From Aedes albopictus (lineage: Eukaryota; Arthropoda; Insecta; Diptera; Culicidae), in assembly GCF_035046485.1 (NCBI RefSeq), contig NC_085137.1, positions 13,421,346 through 13,485,345 of the forward strand: 64,000 nt of DNA, read 5' to 3'. Positions 36,201 through 45,967 of the stretch are shown piece after piece (position 1 is the stretch's first letter; each line of letters begins with the position of its first letter). The position numbers and the translations under genes are program-made. The notes beneath the pieces are model-generated. The model was not told the origin of the DNA and ran no database searches. It was given only the letters and a program-made list of their open reading frames with translations.

Positions 36201-39200
36201 ACAACGTAACTACTTTTGTCATTGTCATTGCAGCTACCACTGTAGGAACTGTCCTGACCTCGATAACCGCAAACGACGTGGATACCAACCCTCCGCTGAC
36301 GTACAGCTTCGGAGACAGCCCGGACGAGGACGCCAAATCGTACTTCTCGATCGATCGCTACAGTGGAAAAGTGATCCTGATCCGGCCCTTGGACTACGAA
36401 GCCCGTCACGAGTTCCAGCTGCGCATCCTGGCATCGGATTCGGCACATGTAGCCCGAACCCTACTAACGGTTCGGGTAACGGACGTCAACGACAATCCAC
36501 CGCAGTTCCAGCAGATTACCTACCACGCTATGTTGAACGGTACGATCTTCCTTCAATTTCCACAACCACAACCAAGCTAATTTCTTCTTCCACTTTTCCG
36601 CAGACGACACGGACAGTAACAGCAACATCGCAATCATCGCAGTCAACGCTACGGACAGTGACAGCGAGAACAACGCCGCCATCCGGTACACGATCAACCC
36701 TCCGTCGATCGGTTTTGCGATCGACGAGCTCACCGGGCAGCTGTTCGTCAACATGAGCCAAGTGCACAAAACACGATCCGGAACACTGTACCTCACGGTC
36801 ACTGCAACGGACTCCGGTGTCCCTCCGCTCAGCTCATCGACCACCGTTAGGCTAGAAATGAAATCTAAGAGTAAGGCTAACCCACATTTCATCCAGAACC
36901 AGTATAGGCTATCGATCAACGAGGACGCACCGACGGGAAGCGTGATCACGAACCTTATCCCGAAGGCCATCGCCGAGCAGATCGATGTGAGTTCGAGTAT
37001 TGCGTTCGAGATCATCGATGGCAACGAGGATAACTGTTTCGAGATTTCCTACCCGTCGGGCGCAATCCTCCTAGTTAAGACGCTCGATCGCGAAACGATC
37101 GATTACTATGAACTTCGTTTGGTCGTCACGGAGCCTGGTGCGTCGATGATGTACAAAGGTATGAACATGTCCTCGGCTATCCGAGTGACGATCACCGTGG
37201 AAGACGCCAATGACAACGCGCCGCAATTCCAACCGGGTCCGTATGAGGTGGCGATCAGCGAGACGGCACCGATCAAGTACTCGATCGGTCAAATTTCCGC
37301 GGTCGATGCCGATCTGATTAACTCGCCGAACTCCGAGGTGGTGTATCAGATCGTTTCCGGTAACGATGGGGGATGGTTCTCGATTGACTTGATCACGGGG
37401 CTGATGTACATCAACAATAACCTGGACTACGATCGTGGGCCAACGCAGTTTAATTTAGTTATTCGGGCGTGTGACAGTCACGTCCTTCCCAAATGTAGCG
37501 TTCATCCCTTCGTTATCAATCTGACCGATGAGAATGATAATGAACCGCAGTTCCCGGTTCCTGAATATCTGGAGTTTGTGGGAGAGAATGAACCGATCGG
37601 AATCAGCATTTTTACGGCTCGGGCGACGGACATGGATCGCGGGGAGTACGGCCGCGTAAACTACTCGATCGATAACGCGTTGAGTAGTGGTTATTCGAGC
37701 ATCGACGACGGTTGGAAGCTGTTCAAGGTCGATTCGGTTTCTGGGGTGATCAACTCGAATGCGGTGTTTGATTACGAGGAGAAGAATCGGTACTCGTTTA
37801 CGCTACGAGCGACCGATACGGGAGGGAAATCGAAGACTGTGAAGGTTCGGATTATGATCGAGAGCAGGGACGAGTTCAGTCCTCAGTTTACGGAGAGGAC
37901 GTACAGGTTTATACTGAAAACTCCTGATACGGGGCATCTTCCAGTGGGATACGTAGTTGGGCACGTGACGGCTACCGATCGTGATCGAGGACCAGACGGA
38001 AGGATAGTGTATCAGTTGACTACTCAGCATCCGTATTTCAAGATGAACAGAACAACGGGAGCCATCTTGATCAAGAAGAAGTTGGATGACGTAGCGGCTT
38101 CTTTGGAGGCAGGCAGGGACATAAGTTTGGTGGTGACGGCTAGTTCCGGACGTCAAGGATCGCTCACGAACATGACTGTAGTGGAGATTTCGATCGACAC
38201 TCTCGGACACATCAAGGGTAGTGGCGAAGGTGGTGGAGAATACGGAAGCTCTGAGTCCGTATCGGCGAGTAATGGATTGGCCAATTGGGCGTTGGGCTTG
38301 TTGATCTCCATTTTGTTGGTGGTGATCTGTGCCGCATCCGTGTTCTTGTTCTTGCATATGAGAAACCGTCAACAGAAACATGTGAACAAGTCAGGACTGA
38401 GCACGGAGTCCGTAGGACATTCTAACAACTACGTAGATCCTAGTGTTTTCGATACTATTCCGATTAGAGGTAGCTCAAGTAATACGAACAATGCAGGACA
38501 GTTTGCTCCTCCCAAGTACGATGAAATTCCTCCGTACGGAAACAGTTCCAATTCAGGCAATGCCACAACTTCCGAATTGTCTGGATCAGAACAGTCGGGA
38601 TCAAGTGGACGAGGATCGGCGGAAGATGATGGAGAAGACGAAGAAATACGGATGATCAACGAAGGTGGACCACTTCAGAGAGATGCCTTACAGCTGGACG
38701 GAAGGCTCTCGGATGTTTCCGTACAAAATACTCAGGAGTACTTGGCAAGACTGGGAATAGTAGATAACGCAACTACAGGTAATGCCTCCAACTCCTCGAG
38801 GAGATGTTCGGAGAGTATAGGACTGGGTAGTTCCAAAGATGCCATGCTTCATCACACTCTGCCGATCGATACGTTGCACATGTTTGACGACGAACACCGG
38901 GAGTCGGATTTGACCAACCTGATCTACGCCAAACTGAACGACGTGACGAACAACAGCGATCGAGCGAGTAGCGTAGATGAAACAGTGACTAACGCTGGCA
39001 GTATAGGAGCCGCTGTTGATCACGTCATGATGGGCAACTACGGAGATGTGCCGGTAGTCGGTGGACAGCAGGGCATCTCCATGAACGGTTCCCTAAGCTC
39101 AATTGTACATAGTGAAGAAGAACTAACGGGTAGTTACAACTGGGACTATCTCCTTGATTGGGGTCCACAGTACCAACCTTTGGCGCACGTCTTCTCGGAG

Positions 39201-39617
39201 ATTGCACGCCTCAAAGACGACACTCTCTCAGTCCACAGTGGAAACAGCGGGACATCCAGTGCCAAGAGCAAAAACTCGCTCCACCACACCGTTAAGAACG
39301 TCCCGCCTCCGCTGTTGACCAACGTAGCTCCACGGTCTATCAACGTTCCGGTATTCTCCGCCAGGGGCACCAGTAGTCACCATGGGCAACCTCCGAATCA
39401 ATATCTGCTGCCAAGATCGCCCATCAGTCACGACTCGGCAGCAGGCTTTAGTACATCGTCAGCCATGTCACCTAGCTTCTCCCCATCCTTGTCTCCTCTG
39501 GCAACCCGGTCACCGTCGATATCTCCGCACGTGGTTTCGACCGGTGTTCCGACCTCCCATCACATGGTTTCACTTCCAAGGCCTCCGCAGCAAAGAGGCC
39601 AACGGAAACCTTACTGA
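30034..39617 (+). CDS. ds: Dachsous protocadherin, last ten exons
   Basis: Ten exons (30034-30214, 30675-31163, 31227-31825, 31895-32360, 32424-32926, 32986-34465, 34527-34899, 34959-36097, 36234-36539, 36604-39617) join at GT-AG sites with matching phases. They total 8,550 bases, coding for 2,849 residues plus a stop. The product is an array of about 21 cadherin repeats with DxNDNxPxF linkers, one membrane span of 24 residues (38,286-38,357) and a 419-residue cytoplasmic tail. There are no EGF or laminin-G domains, which separates it from Fat. The tail has the Dachsous-like blocks NTQEYLARLGI and NWDYLLDWGPQYQP. In flies Dachsous is the cell-surface ligand for Fat, setting planar polarity and restraining growth through Hippo signalling. 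The N-terminal repeats and signal peptide lie upstream of the window, beyond an intron of at least 30 kb. Identity as Dachsous rests on architecture and tail motifs and is strong. Confidence 0.92.
30454..30535 (-). repeat. tRNA-like sequence in a ds intron
   Basis: The minus strand carries GTGGTTCAAGTTG as an A-box-like element and GGTTCAAATCC as a perfect B box in a perfect ATGGG/CCCAT T-stem. The acceptor stem does not close, so it is a SINE head or tRNA relic. It sits in the 460-base intron after the first ds exon. Confidence 0.5.
30675..31163 (+). CDS. ds: ds exon 2 of 10
   Basis: It opens with the linker VNDNRPTF, holds one full repeat (TDSDSGSFGTISY, LTGEIF) and enters the next. The second linker reads DATQRPPIF instead of DxNDNxPxF, so calcium binding there is probably weakened. 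Confidence 0.9.
31227..31825 (+). CDS. ds: ds exon 3 of 10
   Basis: It contains linkers VNDNPPEF and VNDNAPVF and the repeat core around HDKDSGMSGVITYRL. Acceptor TTCTAG and donor CAG/GTAAG are clear; it ends in phase 0. Confidence 0.9.
31895..32360 (+). CDS. ds: ds exon 4 of 10
   Basis: It contains VDADTGNNARLTYR, a longer serine-rich loop (GKSSSKSAEAS) and the linker ANDNNPIF. The donor is CTG/GTAAGA. The following 63-base intron has no in-frame stop, so reading simply continues if it is retained. Confidence 0.9.
32424..32926 (+). CDS. ds: ds exon 5 of 10
   Basis: It contains linkers VNDNSPEI and LNDNRPTF and a complete repeat between them. It starts in phase 1 after TTTAG and ends in phase 0 before GTAAGT. 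Confidence 0.9.
32986..34465 (+). CDS. ds: ds exon 6 of 10
   Basis: This 1,480-base exon spans four linkers: VNDNPPKW, VNDNSPRF, the degenerate NTSNNPPRF and VNDHAPEF. Repeat cores include TDSDSGTNAEIKY and TDHDSGENGRVVY. Confidence 0.92.
34527..34899 (+). CDS. ds: ds exon 7 of 10
   Basis: It holds the linker ENDNDPKF and a repeat with VDSDIGINARIIYSL. It ends in phase 2, the only phase-2 junction of the set, and is completed by the A at 34,959. Confidence 0.9.
34959..36097 (+). CDS. ds: ds exon 8 of 10
   Basis: It contains linkers VNDNKPVF, ENDNAPRF and VNDNQPTF, plus one position where the linker is replaced by VGDLQQELPALKF (35,378-35,420) and lacks the DxNDN calcium ligands. Confidence 0.92.
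36234..36539 (+). CDS. ds: ds exon 9 of 10
   Basis: It codes for one repeat (ANDVDTNPPLTYSF, SGKVILIRPLDYEA) and the linker VNDNPPQF. The upstream intron of 136 bases is the second longest within this exon cluster. Confidence 0.9.
36604..39617 (+). CDS. ds: ds terminal coding exon
   Basis: It codes for the last repeats (a degenerate linker KSKSKANPHF, then ANDNAPQF, ENDNEPQF and RDEFSPQF), a glycine-rich juxtamembrane stretch, the membrane span (38,286-38,357) and the whole tail. The tail is rich in serine, with an acidic run near 38,620. NTQEYLARLGI lies near 38,727, and the NWDYLLDWGPQYQP block, which resembles the catenin-binding region of classical cadherins, near 39,138. The stop TGA is at 39,615-39,617. 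Confidence 0.93.
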
Positions 39618-40530
39618 AATCCATGCATGCCTAGAGATGTCCCGAAGTAATCGATTAATCGATCATCGAAGTTGTGACATCTCTATCCGCACGTCAGAAG
39701 GAGTGACATGGCTGTGTAGATTTTTTTAGCGTGTAAAAGACTGTAAATAATACGAATCAGTCCCCATACGTGGCTACGCCACACATACCTGTACAGTTAT
39801 TTCTTAGGTTTGTACAGTTCCACGTTTAGCAAATTTTTAATGAAAACAGAAACAAATTTAGCTCGTAAGTTTTAATCGATTCACAACAAAGTGCCTTTTG
39901 ACGTATTATACAAACTAGATTGTAAATAAAGAGAGATTTTTTAGTGAAAAGTTTTAAAATTGTACTGTGAGAAAAAATAGCATTTAGTTCCAACGGAACT
40001 GGACGGATTTTGAACGAACCATCGAATTTTAACATGCTTTTTTTCCGGTTACACGCATATAAGACTGTACATATCGTTTCTTGTTAATAACTAGCGTACT
40101 TTTACTACAATTCACACTTGAAAAAGAATGAAAAACTGTATTAAACTTGCCCCAGTAAGTAGGCAAAAAAGCGTGTAACATAAGCCACGACAGGATGTCA
40201 GCATTTTTGCGAGGAAAAGACTGTGTTAAGCAAATAGAGCTTTTCGCCTAAAGGAAATAAGAGTGTACAACAAACCTTCCAATTCATCCCTTGTAAAGTA
40301 GTAATTATACTGAAAACAAAAAACTTAGAGCATTTTATCGTCGGCAATCTATTTCATCGTTTGAATCACCTGAAACGCATGTCGTACTCATTTTCAAATT
40401 CCAAAACTATCGATCGAATTTTGAATGCAGTTCGAAATTTGACTTATTGTATTTATATCATATTTACATAAAGGCCATATGTAAGCAGTGAAAGCGATAA
40501 AAGTTTTAAAATAAATATATTAAAAAAAAT
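39618..40530 (+). promoter_or_regulatory. ds: ds 3'UTR with two poly(A) signals
   Basis: AT-rich sequence follows the ds stop. AATAAA occurs at 39,925-39,930 and again at 40,510-40,515, so a short and a long 3'UTR are possible. Usage cannot be told from sequence. Confidence 0.6.
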
Positions 40531-40642
40531 ATATCGAAGGCTTTCTTTCAGCAAATCCGAACAAACAACTCCCCTCAATTCTACTAACTATTATTGTTGA
40601 TAGTTGTTCTCGATGGTTACATAAATTGCTATTAGACAAGTA

Positions 40643-40648
40643 TTTAAT
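40643..40648 (-). promoter_or_regulatory. Candidate ATTAAA poly(A) signal for the transporter
   Basis: The first ATTAAA-type hexamer downstream of the minus-strand stop lies about 250 bases away. If used, the two convergent transcripts end within about 100 bases of each other without much overlap. Confidence 0.3.
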
Positions 40649-40899
40649 ATCACATTTGCTGGCTCTAACCGTCAGCGTACAGTCTGCTACTCTACTGGAG
40701 GAGGTTCTCTCAGCTACTCAGCTACTCGCTTTGCGGAACTGGTTTTCAAATATCTCTAAATTCAGCTTCATTTAAGTGTAGGTGTAATAATTGGTCCCCA
40801 CAAACTGTTTGTGAACCACAAATTCGTCAAAATCCTCACCCCATTGAAATTGCTCATGCTTCAAAAATCGAATCGTTCATTCTTTGGTAAAAATGTCAA

Positions 40900-41083
40900 T
40901 TAAACCTCGATGGTCGGTCGGGAAGGGATCTTGCCCTCTCCGTCCAGGGTAAGCTCGTCGTCCTCGCGGTAGGATTGCTGCGGGTCCGAATCGGTAAGTT
41001 TGAGTTCCTTCTTGGACAGGTGCTCCACGATGGCAGCACAGTAGCAATCGCCGAGGAAGTTGTTGGTCGTGCGGATGCGATCA
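40900..41083 (-). CDS. Eaat2: Excitatory amino-acid transporter, last exon
   Basis: After the acceptor CTTCTTCTTACAG the frame codes for DRIRTTNNFLGDCYCAAIVE, then HLSKKELKLTDSDPQQSYRE and an acidic cytoplasmic C-terminus ending PTIEV. It continues transmembrane segment 8 of the SLC1 fold begun on the upstream exon. The first base completes a valine codon, so phases agree. Family assignment is strong; the Eaat2 symbol is inferred from sequence flavour and from its position beside ds, which as I recall is also the case in Drosophila. Confidence 0.85.
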
Positions 41084-41501
41084 CTGTAAGAAGAAGAAGC
41101 AATATAAATCGCGTGAATATCCGAATCCGAGTAGTTATTCCGAAATAAATGTAACAATACAATTATCAACGTTCCATGTGATCTACTTCAGTACATAATA
41201 ATTCGAAATCACAGCAAAAGAATGTCAGCAAGTATTTATTATCCACTCTAAGATGCTTCCTGATTGCACATTGAAATAGAAATTAAGGACAAATATTGGC
41301 ATCATACATGGGAGAAATTATTACAGACTTTCAATGTGATTCAAGTGGCATACCGGGATTTTATGGGGTTCTTCCGAGATGGCTTTATAATCATTCTGGA
41401 ATATTGTGATTTCAATGCTTTTAAAATGTGTAAGAGTGCTTCCTGATTACTTTTCGAGACGCATCAGGAATCCTTATGGATTATTACTAAAATGTATCTA
41501 A

Positions 41502-42128
41502 CAAGGGAAGGTTACGATGGTGTCCCCCGGGGATTTCAACCGGACTATTTTTGTTGCATTCTACTTGTGGAAATATGAATAAATCCAAAGCCTTTCGGGT
41601 GATGGGCCAGTGGTGTAGTCAGGAGGGGCCCTCAAAGGGAAAAATTATGCAAAATATAACATTATTGAAAATTTTCAAACGTCATCAAAATGCAAATTTC
41701 ACAATGTATTGTAGTAGAAACAGACAGAATATGCATAAAAACATGATTTCGTATCAAATTTAATTTACCATAGGCGTTACCAGGGTAAGAACCAGTTGAA
41801 GTTATTTTAATAAAAATGTATCACCTTGTTTATCACCCATCGCACCCTGGCAACGCCTATGGTAAATTATTTTTATCACGAAAACTTGTATTTATGCATA
41901 TTCTGTCTGTTTATACTGTAATACATTTTGAAATTTGCATTTTGATGACGTTTGAGCATTTTCAATAATGTTATATTTAGCATAATTTGTACCTTTGAGG
42001 GCCCCTCCTGACTACACCACTGGCCCATCACCCGAAAGGCTTTGGATTTATTCATATTTCCACAAGTAGAATACAACAAAAATAGTCCGGTTGAAATCCC
42101 CGGGGGACACCATCGTAACCTTCCCTTG
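41502..42128. mobile_element. 627-bp foldback element with TAA duplication
   Basis: Arms begin CAAGGGAAGGTTACGATGG and are mirrored over about 280 bases each. TAA is found directly outside both ends. Two opposite-strand frames of about 70 codons, both beginning with ML-STCGNMNKSKAFRVM-like residues, are mirror products of the arms. A three-base TAA target would fit PIF/Harbinger. Arms differ by scattered substitutions, so it is moderately old. Confidence 0.75.
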
Positions 42129-42609
42129 TAAGATTATCTCAAAATTTACTAGGCCAGTTCTTACAATCCTTATGGCATTCTAAGAAATGCCACCAGAATT
42201 CTTGAATAATGCTCTTAAAATCTCGCGGAATTGTTATGGAAGCGTTTTAGCACATTTCATGTAATGTAAACTTTCTTATTTTGTGATACATATATCATGT
42301 GCCACGATATTGCACCAATTTAACTACAAATTTATAAATATTATACGTTAAAAAGTTAGATTGAAAATTTGTACCGCTGATGGCATGAAGCTGCACAATT
42401 CTTAAGATTAATTAAATTGCTTTTACGTAATAAACTATCTCTGGAAAACCGGCCACAAATATCAAAGGCACTCTAAAGTTACAAGAACTGGAAGGAAGTC
42501 ATATCATTTATTTATCTTGATTTCAACCATGATCCAATTGTTGAACACTGACATAATCTAAACTGTCAGCATGACTGCTAGACTTCGTTTTTTCACTTTG
42601 CCTAATCGT
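42129..42609. other. AT-rich intronic stretch
   Basis: No feature could be supported. Confidence 0.35.
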
Positions 42610-43040
42610 GCATTTCAAAAAGTTTTAGGGGCGTTCCAGGGATGTTTTTATTGTTTCTCATTATTCGTGAATTTTAACTAATGCATATTCTTCACACATT
42701 TCAAGGATGCTTCAAGGGTTTCCAGGGGTATTTCAGGGATCCAGGGGCAATATATGGCGTTTCCAGGAGTGTTCAAGGGGTTTCCAAAAGTGTTCGAGGA
42801 TGTTTCAGGAGCGTTCTATGGGTTTACAAGGGAATTCAGGAGCTTTCAAGTGTTCCCAGGGTTTTTCAGGGGCATTTCATGTTGTTTCAGTAACCTTCCA
42901 AAAGAATCCCAAGGATGTTCCCACGAGATTTAGATGGTTTCAGGGGATTTGTCTCGGATATTACCTGAAACCCTGAAACAGCTTGAAACTCTTCTGAACA
43001 TTCCCTGAAACTTCCAGGAAATCCCCATGAATCTCTTGAA
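42610..43040. repeat. Degenerate TTCCAGGGG-type tandem array, second site
   Basis: Units around TTTCAAGGGTTTCCAGGGG repeat imprecisely, as at 28,130-28,625. A short block near 43,130-43,210 with AGACATCCGA and CTATTTTCT also follows the first array, so array and block travel together. Confidence 0.6.
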
Positions 43041-43660
43041 CAGAAGAATAACAGATCAATGATAGGTTTATGTCAGGTTATACGAACAAAGCCTAAACCG
43101 CCCAACAATTAGCGAAAATAGTCCAATATTAGGATGAGCTAGGTTAAAGAAGCGTTTAACATTTTGATTCCAGACATCCGATACAAATTTTCTATTTTCT
43201 CCTATAAAATAAAAACCTGTGTAAGCAAATTCATAAACGAATCTTGAAGTCTTGAAAAAAACCTCTAAATAAATGCTGATAAATTTTTTGGCAAAACATG
43301 CGAAATCAACTCCGTGAAATTTCTGCGAGCATTTCCAGGGTGACGCTCTGAAGAATTCTCAGGGACACTTCCTTATGAATTTCCCGAGGAACTCCTGGAA
43401 GGACACTAGGAAGCCCGCAAGAAAGTGTTTTGAAGAACTCTTGTCGAAACTTCTAGCAGAATCTCCTGAGGAAATTTTGGAAGAATTTTTGGAGATACCA
43501 TTTGAAAAACTCTAGGCTTTGAACACATGGAGAAGTGCCTGTGTCCCATCCCAGGAGAACAGACCCCAACTATAACGGAGTGTGTATTAACCTTCTTAGC
43601 AACACGACTCCCAACAATTTCGCATTCAAACACCATTCCCCTAAAACGTAACGGTTGGTA

Positions 43661-44942
43661 CCGTATTCTGGGGGGTAGTTGATCAGCGGGGTGAAGTTGA
43701 TCACAATGGGGCCCACGTCCTTCAACCGCTGAGGACGCCTCAATTCTGTTTCAATGGAAGAACTTTTGATGTAAATCGATCGTGTGAATAGGGTGCCTGT
43801 ACCAATTATGGCACTACCTAAGGAAAACTATTTGTACAAAAATAACGACAAGACCAACGAATGTCATCAATACGTAAAAAGATAGCTTAGTTTCCATACT
43901 ATACAAGAAAAATATAGAAACCGAGCCAAAACTACCTTTAGTATTTATTATAGCGTGTGCCAATTATAGGTACCCTGTGCCAATTATGGCCACATTTTTT
44001 AACTTCGGTTCCTTTTCGCACTAGTTGCATGCAATCCTTATGGGATTAGCCATAACTGGTACACTATGGCGAAAAAGGGTGCAAAGAAGCCGAAATTTTA
44101 AGGGAAATGATTTTTTTCTACCATAATTTGAACAAAATGTGGAGTTTAAATTAGTGCAACCATCTTTTGTGAACGTGATTTGTTGTTCACAATTATTTCT
44201 TGTTGATATACATCGTTAAAGAGTGAAAAATCTACTATGGCGAAAAATTGGTACTATAGCCATAATTGGTACACTTACCCTATATTTGAAGAATTTTTGA
44301 AAATTGTTATGGCAATTGTGACAGATTTTACATTAAAAAAAATCGACTTTTTTGGATGCATATTGAAACTCGGCGAAAAGACTTCCTTCCAAAAAATCGC
44401 CTCCCAGTAACGCCTTGTATATCGGATGACTCACAAAACACTTTTATTTATTCATGGTAGGCTTATTGAACATAGCTCTGAGTTAAATTTCATGTTAACA
44501 CATAAGTTTTATTTGAAAATAGCATATTTTTGCGAAAGACGTTTTTTAAGGCAATTGCATACCTTTAGGCATTTAATGTGGGTCATTCTGTAACTTACTA
44601 AACTTTATCTTATTTTTAACTTACAAATTTTACCAGTTGTAAGAATTTTAAAAACTTATTCGGATTCAGCATCATCAAATTTAGTTTGTTCAATAATTTT
44701 CCATTCTTAGAATGTTATGTCATTGGTTGATCAACTTCACCCCGGATTGTAAGTTTTCTAATTTGGCCATTTGAGCAATTTTTATAAAATCTAGCAATTT
44801 CTTGTAAGAATTTCGTTTACGGAAGATGAAGCAGGTCCATTCAGTACATGTTTTAAAAATATTTGTTTGAAGTCATGTGCATTGTACTTGATTTTATTCA
44901 AAATAATAGAGGAAAAGTGATCAACTTCCCCCCAGATTACGG
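43661..44942. mobile_element. TA-flanked element, copy 2 of the 11,128 family
   Basis: The left end is CCGTATTCTGGGGGGTAGTT and the right end, reverse-complemented, is CCGTAATCTGGGGGGAAGTT, with TA outside at 43,659 and 44,943. The motif GTTGATCAGCGGGGTGAAG next to the left end is repeated, inverted, inside the right half. It carries a nested MITE at 43,791-44,280. No transposase is visible. Confidence 0.75.
43791..44280. mobile_element. 490-bp TA-flanked MITE nested in copy 2
   Basis: The ends are GGGTGCCTGTACCAATTATG and GGGTAAGTGTACCAATTATG (right end reverse-complemented), with TA at 43,789-43,790 and 44,281-44,282. CCAATTATGG-type motifs recur inside. It starts with GGGT like the elements at 54,271 and 60,861, so these may form one superfamily of short elements. 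Confidence 0.75.
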
Positions 44943-45010
44943 TACGTGTTCTGGCAGCACGGACGACGTTCAGCATCACCGCCTCTAGAATCCCACTCAA
45001 CAAATGAATA

Positions 45011-45171
45011 CACTAAAACCCCAATTTACGCTCACTTTATTTGCGCCAAACTCAATTTGCGCCCCCCGATTTACGCACTAATTCCCAAATAACGCTCCCC
45101 CCATTTACGCACTAATTCCCAAATAGCGCTCCCCCAATTTACGCTCCTTAGGCGTAAATTGGGGTTTTAGG
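45011..45171. mobile_element. 161-bp TA-flanked MITE of ATTTACGCAC units
   Basis: The ends are CACTAAAACCCCAATTTACG (left) and CCTAAAACCCCAATTTACG (right, reverse complement), with TA outside. The interior consists of tandem TTTACGCACTAATTCCCAAA-type units. The copy at 53,091-53,193 has the same unit. Confidence 0.78.
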
Positions 45172-45180
45172 TATTCGGGA

Positions 45181-45967
45181 ACAAGTAACAAGTTAGGGTA
45201 GAAGGTAAGATAGAGGGTTGGGTAGAGGGTTAGGTAGAGGGTTCGAGGAGAGACTAGGACAGAGGGTTAGGGTAGATGGTAGGGTAGAGGGTAGGGTAGA
45301 TGATTAGGGTAGAGGGTAGGGTAGAGGGTTATGTTAGAGGGTAGGGTAGAAGTAGAAGGTAAGGCAGAGTGTAGGGTAAAAGATAAGGTAGACGGTAGGG
45401 CAGAGGATTAGGGTAGAAGGTAGGATAGAAGGTAGGGTAGAGGGTTAGGGTAGAAGGTAGGGTAGAGGGTAGGGTAGAGGGTAAGGAAGAAGGTAGAGTA
45501 GAAGGTAGGAGTGGGTTTTGTGAGAGGGTAGAGTAGAAGGTAGGGTATAAGGTGGGGTAGAATGTAGAGTAGAGGGTTTGTTACAGGTTAGGGTGGAAGG
45601 TAGGATAAAAGGTAGGGTAGAGGGTAGGGTAGAGGGTAGGGTGTAGAGTGAGGGTAGAGGGTAGAGTGGAGGGTAGAGTAGAGGGTAGGGAAGAAAGTTG
45701 GATAGAAGGTAGAGTAGAGGATTATGTAACAGGGTAGGGTAAAAGGTAGGGTAGAGGGTAGGGTTGAGGGTTAGGGTAGAGGGTAGAGTAGAAGGTAGGG
45801 TAAAGGGTTATGTTACAGTGTAGGGTTGAAGGTTGTGGGTAATGGTAGGGTTGAGGGTAAGGTTGAGGGTTAGGGTAGTGTGTTAAAGTAGAGGGTGGGG
45901 TAAAAGGCAGGGTAGAGGGTAGGGTAGAAGGTAGGGTAGATGGGAGGGTAGAGGATAGGATAGAGAG
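45181..45967. repeat. G-rich minisatellite, GGGTAGA/GGGTTAGGGTAGA
   Basis: About 780 bases of irregular units such as AGGGTAGAGGGTAGGGTAGA and GGGTTAGGGTAGAGG. The plus strand has closely spaced GGG runs that could fold into G-quadruplexes. It directly abuts the GAGATGA satellite on the right and a MITE on the left. Confidence 0.9.

Noticed and set aside
45181..45967. Interstitial telomere
   Set aside because: The array is irregular GGGTAGA, not a uniform telomere repeat, and Diptera generally lack TTAGGG-type telomeres.
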